Shown here one piece after another: positions 1 to 14,143 of a DNA stretch of 64,000 bases (positions are counted from its first letter, which is position 1; each line of letters opens with the position of its first letter). The notes beneath the pieces were generated by a model. The model was not told the origin of the DNA and ran no database searches. It was given only the letters and a program-made list of their open reading frames with translations. This DNA is from Ptychodera flava (taxonomy: Eukaryota; Hemichordata; Enteropneusta; Ptychoderidae): NCBI RefSeq assembly GCF_041260155.1, contig NC_091936.1, positions 41,195,963 to 41,259,962 of the forward strand, written 5' to 3'. The position numbers were made by a program, and so were the translations under genes.

Positions 1-3000
1 AAAAATTGTCACATTCAAGATGAGAAACTTGTCTTGTGAAAAACAATCAGAAAATTTGACATAATAGTCTCCTTACACTCTTGGCTTTGAATGTCCCAGC
101 AAAACTCAACATTTGATTCATGGAATGACATTCCAAGAATTTGTGTCAGCTCTGTCCTTTCATTTGGTCTACATCAAAGAATTTTGACTCAAAGACTGAA
201 ATTTTACCGACACTGAAGAATTGCTGAAAATATTTATGATTCAAATGATGCAAGAAAGTCTGAAAACAACCAAGTTAACTCAACCTACTGACATAACATT
301 TGTACAATATATTCAAATTAGTTCACAAGTAATCAACACAGGACTTTAATGGTAGCACGTCAATTAGAGTCTATTGCAATTCTGGATTCTACACTCATCA
401 CAATCAAGTCAATAAACTTGTGAAATTGGCAATAATGCATCTTACTTTATCTTACAGAACCAATTAGGGGATAATTTCTTTCTTTGATTACAATCGCAAC
501 TTGTCATCCATTCTAAATTACAGCCTTGAAAAAGTTTTAATTTTTTTCGATGTAATCCATGATAATTTGACATTCATGCTGCATGACTTTCTGTGATATG
601 AAATATCTCATTTCCTATTTTTCATTTTTGCAACAATAATAATAGTAATATTAATATCATATTCATAGCTTATAAATAATATTTTCTGTTCAAACTGTAT
701 TGTTTATTTCATTGACAGAAAAGTTCATACTTTGTATCTTTGCTCTAATGTTAGTGATCTCCACGTACCTCTGATTAATCTTACAGTTTTAAATTTATGG
801 CATGTTCATTGGGTTTTTATTTTAATTATTTATTTATTTATTTATTAAGATATATCCAACATAAACCATAAAAAGGGTCTACATAGGATTGGGTGACCAA
901 AGCAGGTGCAAATCACCTACAAAGTCAGTTCCCCAGACCACACTACACAACGAGCAAAAAGAAAAGCTGATGTAAAAATGTCAACAATTTATGATAACAA
1001 AATATGATTACTGAAAAATATGATAACTCTGGTTTGAAGACTCTATAATTCTTGCATGACAAAGGGAAGCCTTCATGACTTAAATTACATCAATTACTAA
1101 AATATTAGTACAGTTTGTTGACAATTTTCAGACAGTGAAATAACTCAAAAATAATCCGTCAATGACGCTGTACCTTCTCTAATGTGTGGCCAGGTCAGGT
1201 AATTGGTTGTTGGCATGGAGTTGTTGGTAAATAGTTGATGATGTAGGGGCATGAGGTGGGATATGGACCCAAAGAACCCAAAAGATGATTAAATACATCA
1301 ATCAAAAAAATTCTAAGCTACTGTATAAACTGCCTAAAGATAGTTCAATGTGGAAAAAAGTTAAACAATTCAGAAATAAGAATTAACAGTCCAAAATAGT
1401 AATGACGCACTTCCTTACTGACCTGAGTGCATGTGAAATACACAACCTGGCATCTGTAAATTAAATGTATACCAAGTGATCATTTCCAGTCACTTTTAAC
1501 TGTTTTTAATGGATTTTCCAAAGAGTCCTGTGGAAATGATGAAAAACGCCTATCTGGTCTTGTGTTTGTATAACCTCATGGCTGATAATTGTCATAGTAT
1601 TGAAAAAAAATTGAAAGTGAAGAAATTACTGTTTTTAATAGGCATATTTTCCTTGAAATACATGACCGTGTAAAGAATATATGCTAAAAGTGTTTAAGAG
1701 TAAATTTCTTTTCAAAAAATAATTTAATTTGTGACCAAAGGATTTTTATTCTTTGAGTTTACAAATTCAAACATTGCAATTTGTTCAATCATCTTGTGCA
1801 GTGCAAAATTTATAATAAGTATGCTGTAAATGAAATGGTGTGGCTGCATCCACATGCAGCAATAGGAGTGCCTTTGTCTCTCATCCCTCATTTCCAACCT
1901 GTCCCATCCCTGAAAAAATAGTTTGGTCTTATATTTATAATGTTAATAATTTCTGTATTTGTTAAAATGTGCGCATCTCAAAAACTTTTGATCATAAACA
2001 TTTTAATTGTTTTTTATCGCTGACAATCAGTTAACCTGTTTATTTTGAATATTTGCGCATTTTTCCTCAGTATTTGACATTTTCTGATACCTTCTTATTC
2101 AGTTTGTCATTTTCTAAAAGTTTAAATGCTCCATTGTGTGGTCAAGCTTTCCACAAGCATCAAATGTGGTACTTCATATAGGAGGGTCTGCCTCTAGAGG
2201 GCGGGCATCATGAACACTCCTGTGTTTGTGGTTAATTCCTCCACGTAAACTTCTGCTTGTACTGTAAACATTGAACATGGCCGACGTACGATTTTCCTGT
2301 CTAAAACTTTCACTCATTTTCGTTCATATGACTCTGAAACTCCAGGAAACGATTGGGAAGAAAGGGTTATCTTGAAATATTGAGGTACTCGCCGATATTT
2401 TGCAAATTTAAATGAGAAAAAATGCAAGGAAAATGCCGACAGGCTTACACAATGACAGTTTTCAGACTCGGAGCATATGATCATCTCTGCAGATTATGCA
2501 ACAGCCCAGATCACGTGAGGCCATGAGGGGATATCCACGCAACTCAGTACAAACACTAGCGCTCACAGAGTGAGCAAACACAAAGTGAGTACCCCTAACG
2601 TTAGCTCAGTAGTCTGTAATAGATTGTAGTCAACTAAGAAACCTTGGAGAAAGGCTTAACACTGTGGCTATGCCGCTAAGTCCCTTTTGATTTTTGTCAT
2701 AGCTCAAAATCGTCTCCCACACCTCAACCTGAGCCATGAACACCCCACCAGTTTATGATATGACCCATCACAATGGCATGCCGTCAACGGATCTTGACAG
2801 ACGGAAGTCTTGACAGACGGAAGTTCTTGACAGCAGCATATTGGTTTTCAACTCTAATACCTTCTCTGTCTATAAATAGACACGAGAAGGTAATAAGAAT
2901 GAGTACATGTATTATAACTAAATTAATTTTGACACTAAAGCATTTAGAGAAATAACTTTCTCAATAATCATTACATTTGCATATCTTTGTTTTAATTTTA

Positions 3001-5427
3001 GCTGTTTACTCTATCTGTTTATTTTGTTTTTTGTTTCCTATTTATTTATGTTTTTTATCAATATATATTGACCTTTGTTACCAATATATATTGACCCAGT
3101 CTTAATAATGATGAGTATGGTAACTTCATAGTTAAAGAAAAATGCAAATACACAGATAAACATAAATAAATAAACAAACAAATAGAAAAGCAACTAAGGG
3201 CACAAATATTAGGAAAGATAGACACATCTTTCAGTAGCACTTTGCGATGCTAGATAAACACTGAATATCTTTTGCCCAAGTCATATATAGCTACAGACCG
3301 ATATTCAATACAGGGTACTCTGACAACACAATGTACAGCCAGTCCCTTTCAAGATGTCCTTCCATGCATGTCATATATGTCTGTACATGGATCCTCTGTA
3401 AATATTTGATCAGACAAAAAAAAATGAAACGTTTTCTCATTAATTTCACTACTTTGTTGGCAGAGTATTCAATCAACTTGTGTACACAAGTGTCAATTTC
3501 TGTAAGCTGTACAAAGTAATACCCTTTTTCATTAATAGTTTGTGTTGACGTAGGTTATAATTGGATGAGGGGGAAAACGAATCAATGTATTGGCTGCAAT
3601 GGATCAAGGACAGAATGAACCATTGACGAAATGTTTTATAACAAGTGAAGTTGTATTGGTGTCATGAAGAATAAACTGCAATTTGAGAAAAAAAATGAAT
3701 GGAAAACATCTCTCTCTGTTACATATGTTTCTATTGAGTCTTGATACTTTAGATTCTGTGAATGGCTACAATATCATACATCCTGAGGCTGTATGCTTAG
3801 TCCTGTACAAATTCCCACCTGGTGTACAAAAGGGAATTTTATTGAGTAAAATGTTGTATCCTAGCGACACTGAAACCAGAAACTTAGGGTTGTATGCACT
3901 TAGAACAAAATAACAATTGATATCCAGGGGGAAGTATAGTGGTATGGATTTTTTGAAAGTACTACACAAAATTTGAGAAAAAAGATCTGCTGATCATGCA
4001 AGTATATGCATTTTAATTGTCATTTTTTAGCCTGTGTGCTTTTTGAACATGGGACTGTGTTTGTCACTGGCGTTTTCTGTCACCTTTGGAGACTGAAGGA
4101 CTGTTTGAACTGGAAAATTAAACTTCAAAAATACTTCATAACTGCTTGGCATTGAAACACAAAAATAAACTGACCATCTTCTGTTCAAGTAAACTGATAG
4201 ACACATGACTTCCCAATTGTACTTTTAAAAACTTAAGCCAAACTGTCAGTGACCTATTGTTTCTGCAATAATTCTCAAAGAGATGCTGATATGTGATGAG
4301 GGAGGATTTTGAAAATTCACTTTACATGGGAGGAAATTTCAACAGCCACTAAAATATTGATAAAGCATGTAAACACAAGTGGATGACTTGCTGGGTACAC
4401 CTGCGCTTGTATAAACTTGTGCTGCAATGAGTTGAAATGCCCAGTAGAGCATATTCATTGGTTTTTCATGTCACCGCCAATTGCCTGCCCAAACGTTGCC
4501 ACCAAAGTTGTCATGTAATGTATGCTTGTCAAGCATGTTCTCTCTGGGCAATTTATTCTCAGACTGCTTTTTAAGGTGACTTCTTCATCAAAACCAAGGG
4601 ATACATTTGAACTGTTCTTGGTACTCTGTCACAACGTGACTACATTTCTACGGTACAGCAGCCTATTTTTCTGCTGTACAAAATACAAATATGAGTGACC
4701 ACAAAATATACTGATAATCGGTCAAGAATTTCCCTGCAAGATACAAGAAATATCCTGCTCACACTCAATCCTCATTGCTATGTATTTTTTCAGATTTTAA
4801 TATTTCATTTTTTTATACAAATAAAACATATACCGTACAATTTCATAGCAATGAAGAAATTGATTGAAGACTGCTAGTGACACTCTCCACATCACACATA
4901 ATGCTTACACTAACATTTACCAAGATTCAATATCTCCTAACCTTTCCTGTGAAAGTGTATTGAATCAGATGCATATTACCAGCACCAAAAAGAACTGACT
5001 AAACCAACAAAAAATGGGATGAATGAGTGCAATAAAACAAGTTTTTACCGTAAAGACATGAAAGTAAAACATATGCAGGTTGATCATCACCTTTGATTGT
5101 TTAAAATCTATGATATCTTTTTCACAGTATGCATATCAATCATGATTGCAAATTATGATGGAGTTAAACATTTGATAGGATGTTTTCTAAACATCAAACT
5201 AAGTCTGAAGAGAGAGCTTCTTTGACAATTTCCTCTCAGCATTTCCTTCCCCTTATCCCTATGGCCATTAAGTCGTTATGAGCTTCCTGTGTCTACAGAC
5301 ATAAATAAAATATAGTTCAGCTGACTGACTCACTGCCATCAGCAGCAGGTTGTACCGATTTCAATCCATCCAAATATCTATGGTCCTGTACTTCTTGAGG
5401 CTTGCCAGATATTGACGTTCACCATAT
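1..5427. other. AT-rich non-coding stretch
   Basis: No exon could be supported. Apart from the TTTA tract near 830 there is a short CpG-bearing stretch at 2200-2400 containing GAACATGGCCGACG, an ATG in good context followed by 32 codons to a stop. It may be a 5' leader or chance. No conserved protein frame was seen on either strand. Confidence 0.5.
812..960 (-). mobile_element. Possible tail of a non-LTR retrotransposon
   Basis: A (TTTA)n tract at 826-846 abuts a stretch that on the minus strand reads towards TTAATAAATAAATAAATAAA, the usual look of a retrotransposon 3' end. No coding part seen, so a simple repeat beside unique DNA is equally possible. Confidence 0.25.
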
Positions 5428-5510
5428 TAATCTTTTCATCCCAATTGAGTCAAAAAAGGTCCAACTGAACCCTAGCTAATGATGGGATGGGGCAAACCAT
5501 AGGGTTTGTT
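5428..5510 (+). mobile_element. ~90-bp MITE, degenerate copy 1
   Basis: TTAATCTTTTCATCCCAATT, then AAGGTCCAACTGAACC and GGGGCAAACCATAGGGTT follow the order of the better copies downstream. The outer inverted repeat (AACCCTTTCACC / GGTGAAAGGGTT) is decayed. Confidence 0.5.
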
Positions 5511-7648
5511 CGTTCACATTACAGGAAAGACTTTTCAAGATATCGGTACAGTCAAATACAGTGTGAATCTTTGAACACACATCTGCCCACTCATATTAAT
5601 TCTGATGGCGATATGTGAAGATCACTCAGCTTGAAATAGGAGACGTTTCACTTAACATCAAGTCATTAAGACTGATGCCAATTATTTTTGAACATCTTGC
5701 CAGATTCTTTGTGTTTTTGAGTATCTCATTCATATTTCAATCACTGTGTTGGAAATAAGCGTGAGGCATTTTAATCAAATCATGCCATTTACACTAAGCT
5801 AAATCTACAGCTACTGTATAAGTTACAGAAATCTATCATTTTCAGCCAATCTTGTGCGAGTGTCTGATCCACATGTCATTTAGATTAGGTCTCTGATAAC
5901 TATATGGGCCCCAAAGACAGACATAATACATTTAAATAGGCGTTTCAATGTCCCTATGCTTGTCAGTGTTGATGGCTCTGATGAATTGTGTGACCATGAA
6001 CTGTCTGACAACTTAACTGATTTTGATGATCAAAGTCAAACTCACATTTCTATGGTGAAAAGTTGAGCATGTCTGATATGAAGGATAAGGCACTTGGAGT
6101 TGAAAAACATCGATGACAGCCACTGAAACAGCCTCTGATATGGTAGCTATGGTACCCTCTGCCTTGTTGCTGTCGGCCATCTTGAAAATGTTTGATCATC
6201 TCAGCTCATTCCATTTGCCAAGGAGGTGGCATATGGCTGCAATTGTACTGCATGCCAATCAGAAACATCTAAATGGCACTAATTAAAGATAACGAACACA
6301 TCTTCATAATGACCATCTGATTACTATCTTCAAATAAAAATGCGAAGCATACCACTTAATGACAATTTTCTTCACAAATCTCTTGGGTATTTCCTATTAC
6401 TAACAAATTCATAGATCTGTAATTGAGTGAATTGCATAGAATTCACAATCTACAATTCACAATTTTCTGATGACATCAATGCATCAAACAATTTCTGTCT
6501 TCAACAGTGAATATCTTTAAATTACACAGCAATCAAGAGAAAATTGCATCAAAAAATTAAATTCTGAAAGGCATTGATGTGCTGTGTTCAATAATTTTGA
6601 CGCAATTTTGAAAAATTGGGTTGAAAGGAATTTTTTAATCACATACTTTACATTAGAGGTTATTACAGAAGCTATTGCCGATGTTTGTAAAGCACTAGAT
6701 GATTTTTTCCCATTTGTGCCAAATCATCAAGAAACATTTCAAATACATGTTAAAGGAACATATTATTTTTTTTTTGAAATTGCCATTGCTTGACCTTCTT
6801 TGTTCAATGTACAGCATTGTGAATGCGAGGGTATGAACAGTTGAAGTGGCAACAAGCAATGCAGTGTCAGGAATAATCTATAAACAGGTCTTGAGACATT
6901 CAACTACAGGAGTGAAATCATGTAACCCGACTTGATCTAATCACAGGAAGCCTTCACAGCCAACTCATCTCATGACATCATGAACTGAGAACAGTTGGAC
7001 CGAAACCTAACCTTTAAATTTCCACGCAAAACTAGATGTGTACGTGCCTCTCATACAAAGAGTTGCTTGTCATGGGAATGATCTTGCCAGTCAACATTGC
7101 ATGTGAAGATTTCTCCCCCATCAACTCAGACAGGGATTTATGACAGCTATTAAATCTTAAATGTGTTGTACGCTGGCGGAATGCACAAAGCCTCATCAAT
7201 TTGCATTCTGCTCTGACAATGCAACAATCGACTCTGTCTGCAAATCCTAGAGAAACACAATAAACACTCTCTTGGTGTTCCTCTTTCAAGAGATTGCAAA
7301 AGATCAAACTTGATAATTATGATCATGTTGTTGCTAAGGTAATGCAAAAGTAGAGAGGTAGATACCTGCTGTGGTTGCTAAGACTGTTGAGGATACTATA
7401 GATTATCTCAAATGAGATTAATCATATCGCGCATTACACACCAAATGAGGAAAAAAACATCATGTTAATTCATAATGTGGTGTTATTTTAATACAAAAAT
7501 TGGTTGTTCATGTGAAAGAGTGGCTGCTTGTTATCAAAAATTAAAATGTATGTGGTTCTGCTATGATATTTCACAACAAAACCCAACAGAAACGTATGAT
7601 TCTAAGGCAAATTGACTCTAGAATTTACAGAAAATTCCCTGCTCCAGT

Positions 7649-7742
7649 TTAACCTATTCATCCCTATTCCCTGTAAACAGGTCCATACTCACCATTGATA
7701 ACGAGTGATTTAGGGCCAAACCATGGTGGTGAAAGGGTTAAT
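7649..7742 (+). mobile_element. ~90-bp MITE, copy 2
   Basis: TTAACCTATTCATCCCTATT at the left and GGTGGTGAAAGGGTTA at the right form the terminal inverted repeat. The core reads CCCTGTAAACAGGTCCA, ACCATTGATAAC, GGGCCAAACCATGG. Confidence 0.75.
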
Positions 7743-8336
7743 CAACTTAATGTGCACAGAAATCAAACAGTTTCTGACAATATTTTGATGAAGTGAGAAA
7801 TACTACTCAAATATGGAGAAGCGCCTTCTAAAATGATTTTAAAATATTTCATACAGCTTCAAGTAACACAAACATTGGATCATCATTTGGACAAATCCAC
7901 ACATCCCGACAAAATATATACGTTGATAGGCCATTTGTATGAAATCCTACAACACAAGAGAAAAGTCATCGTTGATGACACAGTCCCCACTTGTTAATGG
8001 GTACTTTGATTACAAGTCCTCAAAGAGGATAGAGTCCTCTTCATTAATTAGGTCTGTGATAAAAATACTTTGATACAGATGGCGCTCAATGGCCAAGAAT
8101 GAGTTCCATGGTGATGAAAACATAAAACCAATGTAGGCCACCATCTTAAGTTCATTAAATGAGTCAACTAGGAATTAATCAACAGGATGTTGCAAAACAT
8201 TTTTGCATCCTATCATAACACTGATAGATTATCACTGGTACCATATTTTATAAAGTTTGACGCAGTGCTTCTGGACATTCACCCTAAAACAAAAGTTCAT
8301 CATGTAAATGCAAATTGGCAATTAATTTAATTTAGT

Positions 8337-8880
8337 GGATCGTATCACAAAACAAATCGACGTGCATATGTATGACATTGGTCAATGTCCTTGTACCAAC
8401 TTTGAATAAAATCGGTTGAGATATGCCTGAGTTATGGCTTCGTACATAAAAAAATCGTAACAAAATGGCCGCACGGCAGCCATATTGGATCGTATCACAA
8501 AACCAATTGACGTGCATATCTATGACATTGGTCAATGTCCTTGTACCAACTTTGAATAAAATGGGTTGAAACATGTCTGAGTTTAATGGCTCCGTACATG
8601 AAAAAATTGTAATAAAATGGCCGCCTTGCAGCCATATTGGATCGTATCACAAAACAAATTGACGTGCATATGTATGACATTGGTCAATGTCCCTGTACAA
8701 ACTTTGAATAAAATCGGTTGAAACATGTCTGAGTATGGCTCTGTACATGAAAAAAATGGCTGCCTGGAGGCCATATTGGGTCGTATCACAAAACAAATCG
8801 ACGTGCATATGTATGACATATGAAGTAATCATTGTACCAAGTTTGAATGAAATCGCTCCAGGCATCTCTGAGATATCTGC
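8337..8880 (-). repeat. Tandem array of four ~150-bp units
   Basis: CGTATCACAAAACAAAT(C/T)GACG starts at 8341, 8491, 8643 and 8782 (periods 150, 152, 139). Each unit also carries ATGTATGACATTGGTCAATG, TACCAACTTTGAATAAAAT and AAAATGGC(C/T)GCC. The last unit is diverged and flows into a GGAC/GCAC microsatellite (8885-8938) and then a hairpin AGTCCCCCCGGAC / GTCCGTGGGGACT at 8954-8982. Long minus-strand open frames across the array are artefacts of this repetition. Confidence 0.9.
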
Positions 8881-8982
8881 GTGAACGGACGGACGGACGG
8901 ACGCACGCACGCACGCACGCACGCACACACGCACGGACATGACCAAACCTATAAGTCCCCCCGGACGGTGTCCGTGGGGACT

Positions 8983-11900
8983 AAAAAGTTCTCAAAAATG
9001 AAAATGTGATGATGATTTTAAAAAATATGAATGAGATTATAACTGATGCATTTAAACAGGGAGCTTGTGGAAAGGGATTTTTGATCAATGTGTAACAATG
9101 AGGATAAAATCCTTAAAAATATGTACAAATTTGCCCCAAAATAGGACAGAAATGATTTTGTCAAAGTTTGTACAAGTTTTTAGTCACATATGAAAATTTA
9201 GGCTAGCAGCTACTGTTAAAAATATGTAAGTTGACAGAAAACAACAGAACTTAGAACTGATTTGTTACGTTTCAGCCCTGTCATTTACAGAGCTGATAAA
9301 ATTTAGTGTTTAAAGGTTAATTTATTTGTCAGATATGTGCCTCACATTTTAATTACTGCATCTCTGGAATTTTAAATATCAGTCTGTACAAATGATTTAT
9401 GCTAATATACACGGGATAGGAACAATCAACATTGGAATTTCTTCCATGGAAATGATCACCGGGAAGAAATTTCTCTTTCTCCCTCATCCCCTGTGGTTTA
9501 TGGAAATAAGTGAACATTGAATTTCACATGCAGAAGTGTCACATTTTCTTCACTTTGAGAGATCCATTTACATGTATGCTGAGAAAAAAGAGCATTATCA
9601 GAAGACACAGATTAAATGGCAACAACATGTCTGTGGAGAGTTTGGAGAGCTGTCAGAGTCCTAGGAATTTGTACTGATGTTTGGCTCCATTTACAAACCT
9701 ACAGTATAGGGTACTCTGACACTCAAGGCTGATAAAATATTCAGCACAGTTTGTATTCACTGGCAGAGCTGGTGCAAATGGTAAAGATGTAGTCTTGTCA
9801 GACCTGTGTCAAAGGATTAGGATGAAAGCTCAGACGGATCAATATTTGAACTGACTGTGGATACATATTCGTCTCTGAAGGGGGCAACTTAGGGCTCTCC
9901 GAGGAGATTTCTACATCTCAGGTCTGTTTGAATAATCGTTCCGATTTGATGGTTAAGTCTGAGTCCGGAAATCTGCTTATCTGCTTCACTCAAAGGATTT
10001 GTTTCAACTTTTACATCTCTACATATTCACGACTGATGCTCAACGTGTCTGAACTAAAATTTGCTGAACTCAGTGGACTGCAGTGTGACAATAGCAAAGA
10101 TTTGAGGATGGTTTGATATGGTATTGTTGGAATTAACTACCCTGAAGGTTGACATATTTTGCAACAAACTGTGAATTCTGTTCTCTCTCTTCAGTGAAAA
10201 TTGTGAGGACATATGCACTGCCCTAAAACAGACACAGTTTTATATGCAAATTATAATAAACTTCTGACCTGTATATAGGGATACAGTTGTCTAAAGTGCG
10301 CTCATAGGACCAATGTGAACAGTGTATCCAAGGTATGATGGTGATTGTGTAAGTTAAAACATGTCATAAGTTAATCTATATCATATAATTAAATGTTGCA
10401 GCTATGATGATGAAGTGTAGATATCGTGCACGAAATACATTGTTTGTAAACAAGAAACTCAAACAGGCGCAGTTCCGACGACTGTTTCCCTTTGAGATGC
10501 AAATTGATGCTCCAGCACAAACACATGCAGTGTCAACAAAAAATTTCAGCATAAAAAGATTGAACTTAATAGGAGTGTAAATTGGTTGTCAACCACATTT
10601 TGGATTTGCCTCACGTTACAAGTGCAGATCGAGCTATTAAAATACTTTATAAAATTGCAATACTCAGGGCTTGTTTCTAGTTACCGTACAAACACTGGGT
10701 TTTGATTTGTTTTCTCTCTCAAGCAATATTTAGTTGGCAACAGTAGACAACTCTTGCCGGTGAAACGTCTGGGTGAATATATAGACCTCCCCAACGTGGA
10801 CACACAGTAACGTCTGATAGTCAATGGATGTTTTATCATGTCATTCTCACAAACACTACAGTCTGATTCTTTCATTCAACTTGATAGGTAGTTTGTTTAC
10901 GCATTAAACACACTCACAAAACATTGGATTGCCGCAAAGAGCCCTGAGAGTCTATGATAAATATATACAGGGTTTGTGCTGGCCATGCATTGGATGCAAT
11001 TTCATAAATGGTTTTGTTTAATTTTATTCACCCATTTGTCTCAAGACTCTTGACAGCAATCATAATACTAAAAGTTCTGTGGCCATTCAAAGAAAATTAT
11101 TAGTTTGCCGTCCTTGAATTTTCGAAAAACCTACCAGTAAGCCAGGGAAAAAAAAACAAACAGAGACAAAAAACACAACAGCATTAACATAAGCTCAAAT
11201 TGTTTATTTGATTTCTTTGGAAAAATAATATTTTTATTTTTAATAGTGTAAACATTGTGGTTGTTTTCTTAATTTTCTCTGAAAACCTATCAGCACGCAG
11301 ACAGCAAACAAAGAATTTTTTTTAAAGTGCCTAATCATTTTTTTCAATATGTTAAAGTTAAAAGTTTAATGTAGTTTATGGTAAAATATAACAGGATAGG
11401 TATTCATGGTTACTTAGAAAACTTTAAAAGCTCAGTGAACCCTTTTTTACAGTTAACGTTGAAAACAGGTTCTGATCCACTCAATTCAGTTGAAAATCGT
11501 AAATCATGCTATCTGTCAAATTACCTACATTCAAAAGTTTTGCAAGTTACATGTAAGTCATTGGAAACTTGAGAGGCTTACGCCAAGTATGTACAAATTG
11601 GATTCTGTCGTCTCATAGTGTCATTTGAATGACATAAAGTAAGTGACATTCAAGCTTGAAAAAGTTACACTAAATTTCTCTGATCCAGTCTTTCTGGCTA
11701 GAATGAACAATCTGATTCTCTATACTCAATAGTATTAGAAAGTGCAAGGCATTTTTAGACCTCTCAGATCACAGAATAATTGCTCATCCCAGTTAGCTGT
11801 CTGTAAAACCATGATAGTAGTTTAATTTCATGACTTTCTCAGCCTGAATATTCGACAATTGAGGATCAGCTTGTTCTAAATATACATCTGATTGCTGAGT

Positions 11901-12829
11901 CCGGTCAACCTATTTAAATTTGCATACTGGTGGTAGCTTTTGCCTTTGTGCCGACACTGTAAGTGAGCACAGCAATCAAGGATTTCATTTTACAGTTGAA
12001 TGTCAGATATCAATCAGACATCAAGGACAAATTACGGATACGGTAAAGAGAAGACAACCATGTAATCTACATGTCACTCAGACAAAAACCAATTTGTCAC
12101 AAAACTGTTACACTACAACTCCCCAGTGCTTACTCACATGTACTCAGCCTGCGATCTCATTTAGGAACAATCTCGCAGTCCATAATGACATCAACGACAT
12201 TAAATTTGTGATGCTCACGTCATTTTGCACCCTGTACATGTCAGTCCTGACGTAAAGTGCTCTGTTTGTTTCAGATGTTGGAAAGACTGAGTGAGGAATT
12301 TAGATGTCCACCTGCTCACCCAGGTTTCACAAGGGGCATTATGGGATTGACAGTTTGACGCTCCAAGATCAACAAGATCAGAAGCTGAATACTAGCTGGC
12401 ATGCTGTGGTGATAAAGAAAGAGAACAGCTGAGAACATAGTCTTTTTGGTCACATACTCAGTTTAAGTGGGTCAAATCCTAAAAGATGTTTTTTAATGTA
12501 ATAAACATATGAGGGTATACATACTGAGCAAATTAACACATGCTTCAATGACGATGATATCAGAAAATTAGATTAATTGCTATGCACGATAAAATGTCCC
12601 ATAAAATTAATTCTGCAAATTGTATTTATCAAACTTTTTGGATTCCTTGACAGTTATTTTGCTGGCTTCAAGGTTTGAAAGTCTAAAAATTATATGAATA
12701 ATACGTACTACATCATTTACAGTAGGTGTAGCAAAAAAAGAACATTTTAACTCTTGAACTTACTGTCGTACAATGGTGCAAAATTATATGCTACATTTCA
12801 AAATTGAAGAATTTTAACTTTTGCCTAAC
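8983..12829. other. Non-coding stretch
   Basis: Unique AT-rich sequence. One acceptor-like site (GCTCTGTTTGTTTCAG ending at 12272) precedes a 27-codon frame, but no partner exon was found. Nothing else recognised. Confidence 0.45.
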
Positions 12830-13085
12830 GTTTTCTCAAGGAAACTTTAAACCGGTATCCCTTTCAAAACTAAGACTAAAAATCAGGGGTTGATCACTGT
12901 GCAAACTTTGGTACCAAAAAAATTACCCATTATTTACGGACACTTGAAATTCAAAATGGCTGTCATCCATATGTTTAACTCTACAGGCAAAAAAGTTTTG
13001 ATTTTCACAAAAATGCATGCCAAAGGAAACTTTATTTTACTCCATAAACTTCAAAATGAACCCTCACAAGTGGTAGACTAAAAAT
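12830..13085 (+). repeat. Dispersed ~270-bp repeat, copy 1
   Basis: Shared blocks in order: AAACTTT.AA near the start, AATCAGGGGTTGATCACTGT, GCAAACTTTGG, TTGAAATTCAAAATGGCTGTCATC, TTTAACTCTA, and ATGAACCCTCACAAGTGGTAGAC at the end. No coding capacity evident; the family is unnamed here. Confidence 0.7.
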
Positions 13086-14049
13086 GTATGGTAAAAGTTA
13101 AAGAGTCCAAATATCTGTCTGCAAGGCACACTCTACCATGAACAATTGGTATTCTTGCAACATCACATGATGAACTACAATTTAGTGAACAAGATCCTTG
13201 TCATTTGTATGTGCCCAAACCAACCAATAAAAAGGCAAGGTCACAAAGTGGTTTCCACCCACATTTCTATGGGAATAAAATTATGATGTAACAAAATAGA
13301 CAAAGTCATTTTGCTACTCAAGGTATAATATAATATATTATGTCTTTCCAAGAGAAGTGTACATGCGTGCCAAGAAATCAATGAGTAGCTTTTCTCTGAG
13401 CCTGGAACACAGAAATTTACAACAAGGCATCTTACAAGTGACCTACAGACATGTAACTGCCCTAAATCAGACATCTCTACAAATGTTGAAACAGAGCTGA
13501 GTCACATGCTAATCACTGTCACATCGATGGCTTTAAGTACCTTATCAGGCATAATTTCATTTCATGGCAACAAGAGTTTCAATAGCGACAATCTTTAAAG
13601 GAAAGAATGGATAATTATAATCTCACTTGGGTGCACTACTATTGTGCATTATAAAAGCAACATTGACGTACAATTCACACGTCTTGATGTTCACTGTTAA
13701 TTCTTTTCAACACAGATGTCTTTTCATTTCAACAGTACTCGCGGAGGTTGAAAATTACTGCTATCGACATACACACACCCTACAGCACTTCCTTGACTCT
13801 TCAGAATATAAACTCCAAGAAATTGATTTGAGTGTTACTTTTCCCATAATTATAGATATTGTGAGTATCCCATTTGAAAAGATGCAAAGTACTACATGTG
13901 TGTAATTAGTTTGCTATTTTTGGACTCTGACGTCTCATTATTCTTGCTTTGGACAAAAGAGTAAACCTTGTATGTTTTCACTGAATGTAACAGAGACAAC
14001 TTTCATTTTACTTATAAAGTAGTAAGGCAAATTAGGCAAATTTGCTCCA

Positions 14050-14143
14050 TGACCTGCTCACCCCTATGTCTCTATATACAGGTCCAGAATCACCATTGAT
14101 AACAATGGGTAATTAGGCCAAACCATAGTGATGAAAGGGTTAA
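14050..14143 (+). mobile_element. ~90-bp MITE, copy 3
   Basis: It shares CAGGTCCAGAATCACCATTG and ATAACAATGGG, AGGCCAAACCATAGTGATGA and AAGGGTTAA with the other copies, same orientation. The left end is degraded. Confidence 0.7.

Noticed and set aside
8332..8946. Overlapping - strand open frames of 61-99 codons with repeated CFVIRSNMAA-like peptides
   Set aside because: They are translations of the 150-bp tandem array in shifted frames, not genes.
11920..12255. 111-codon + strand open frame followed by an acceptor at 12272
   Set aside because: The composition is not protein-like, there is no splice donor compatible with the acceptor (the gap would be 24 bp), and no family resemblance.
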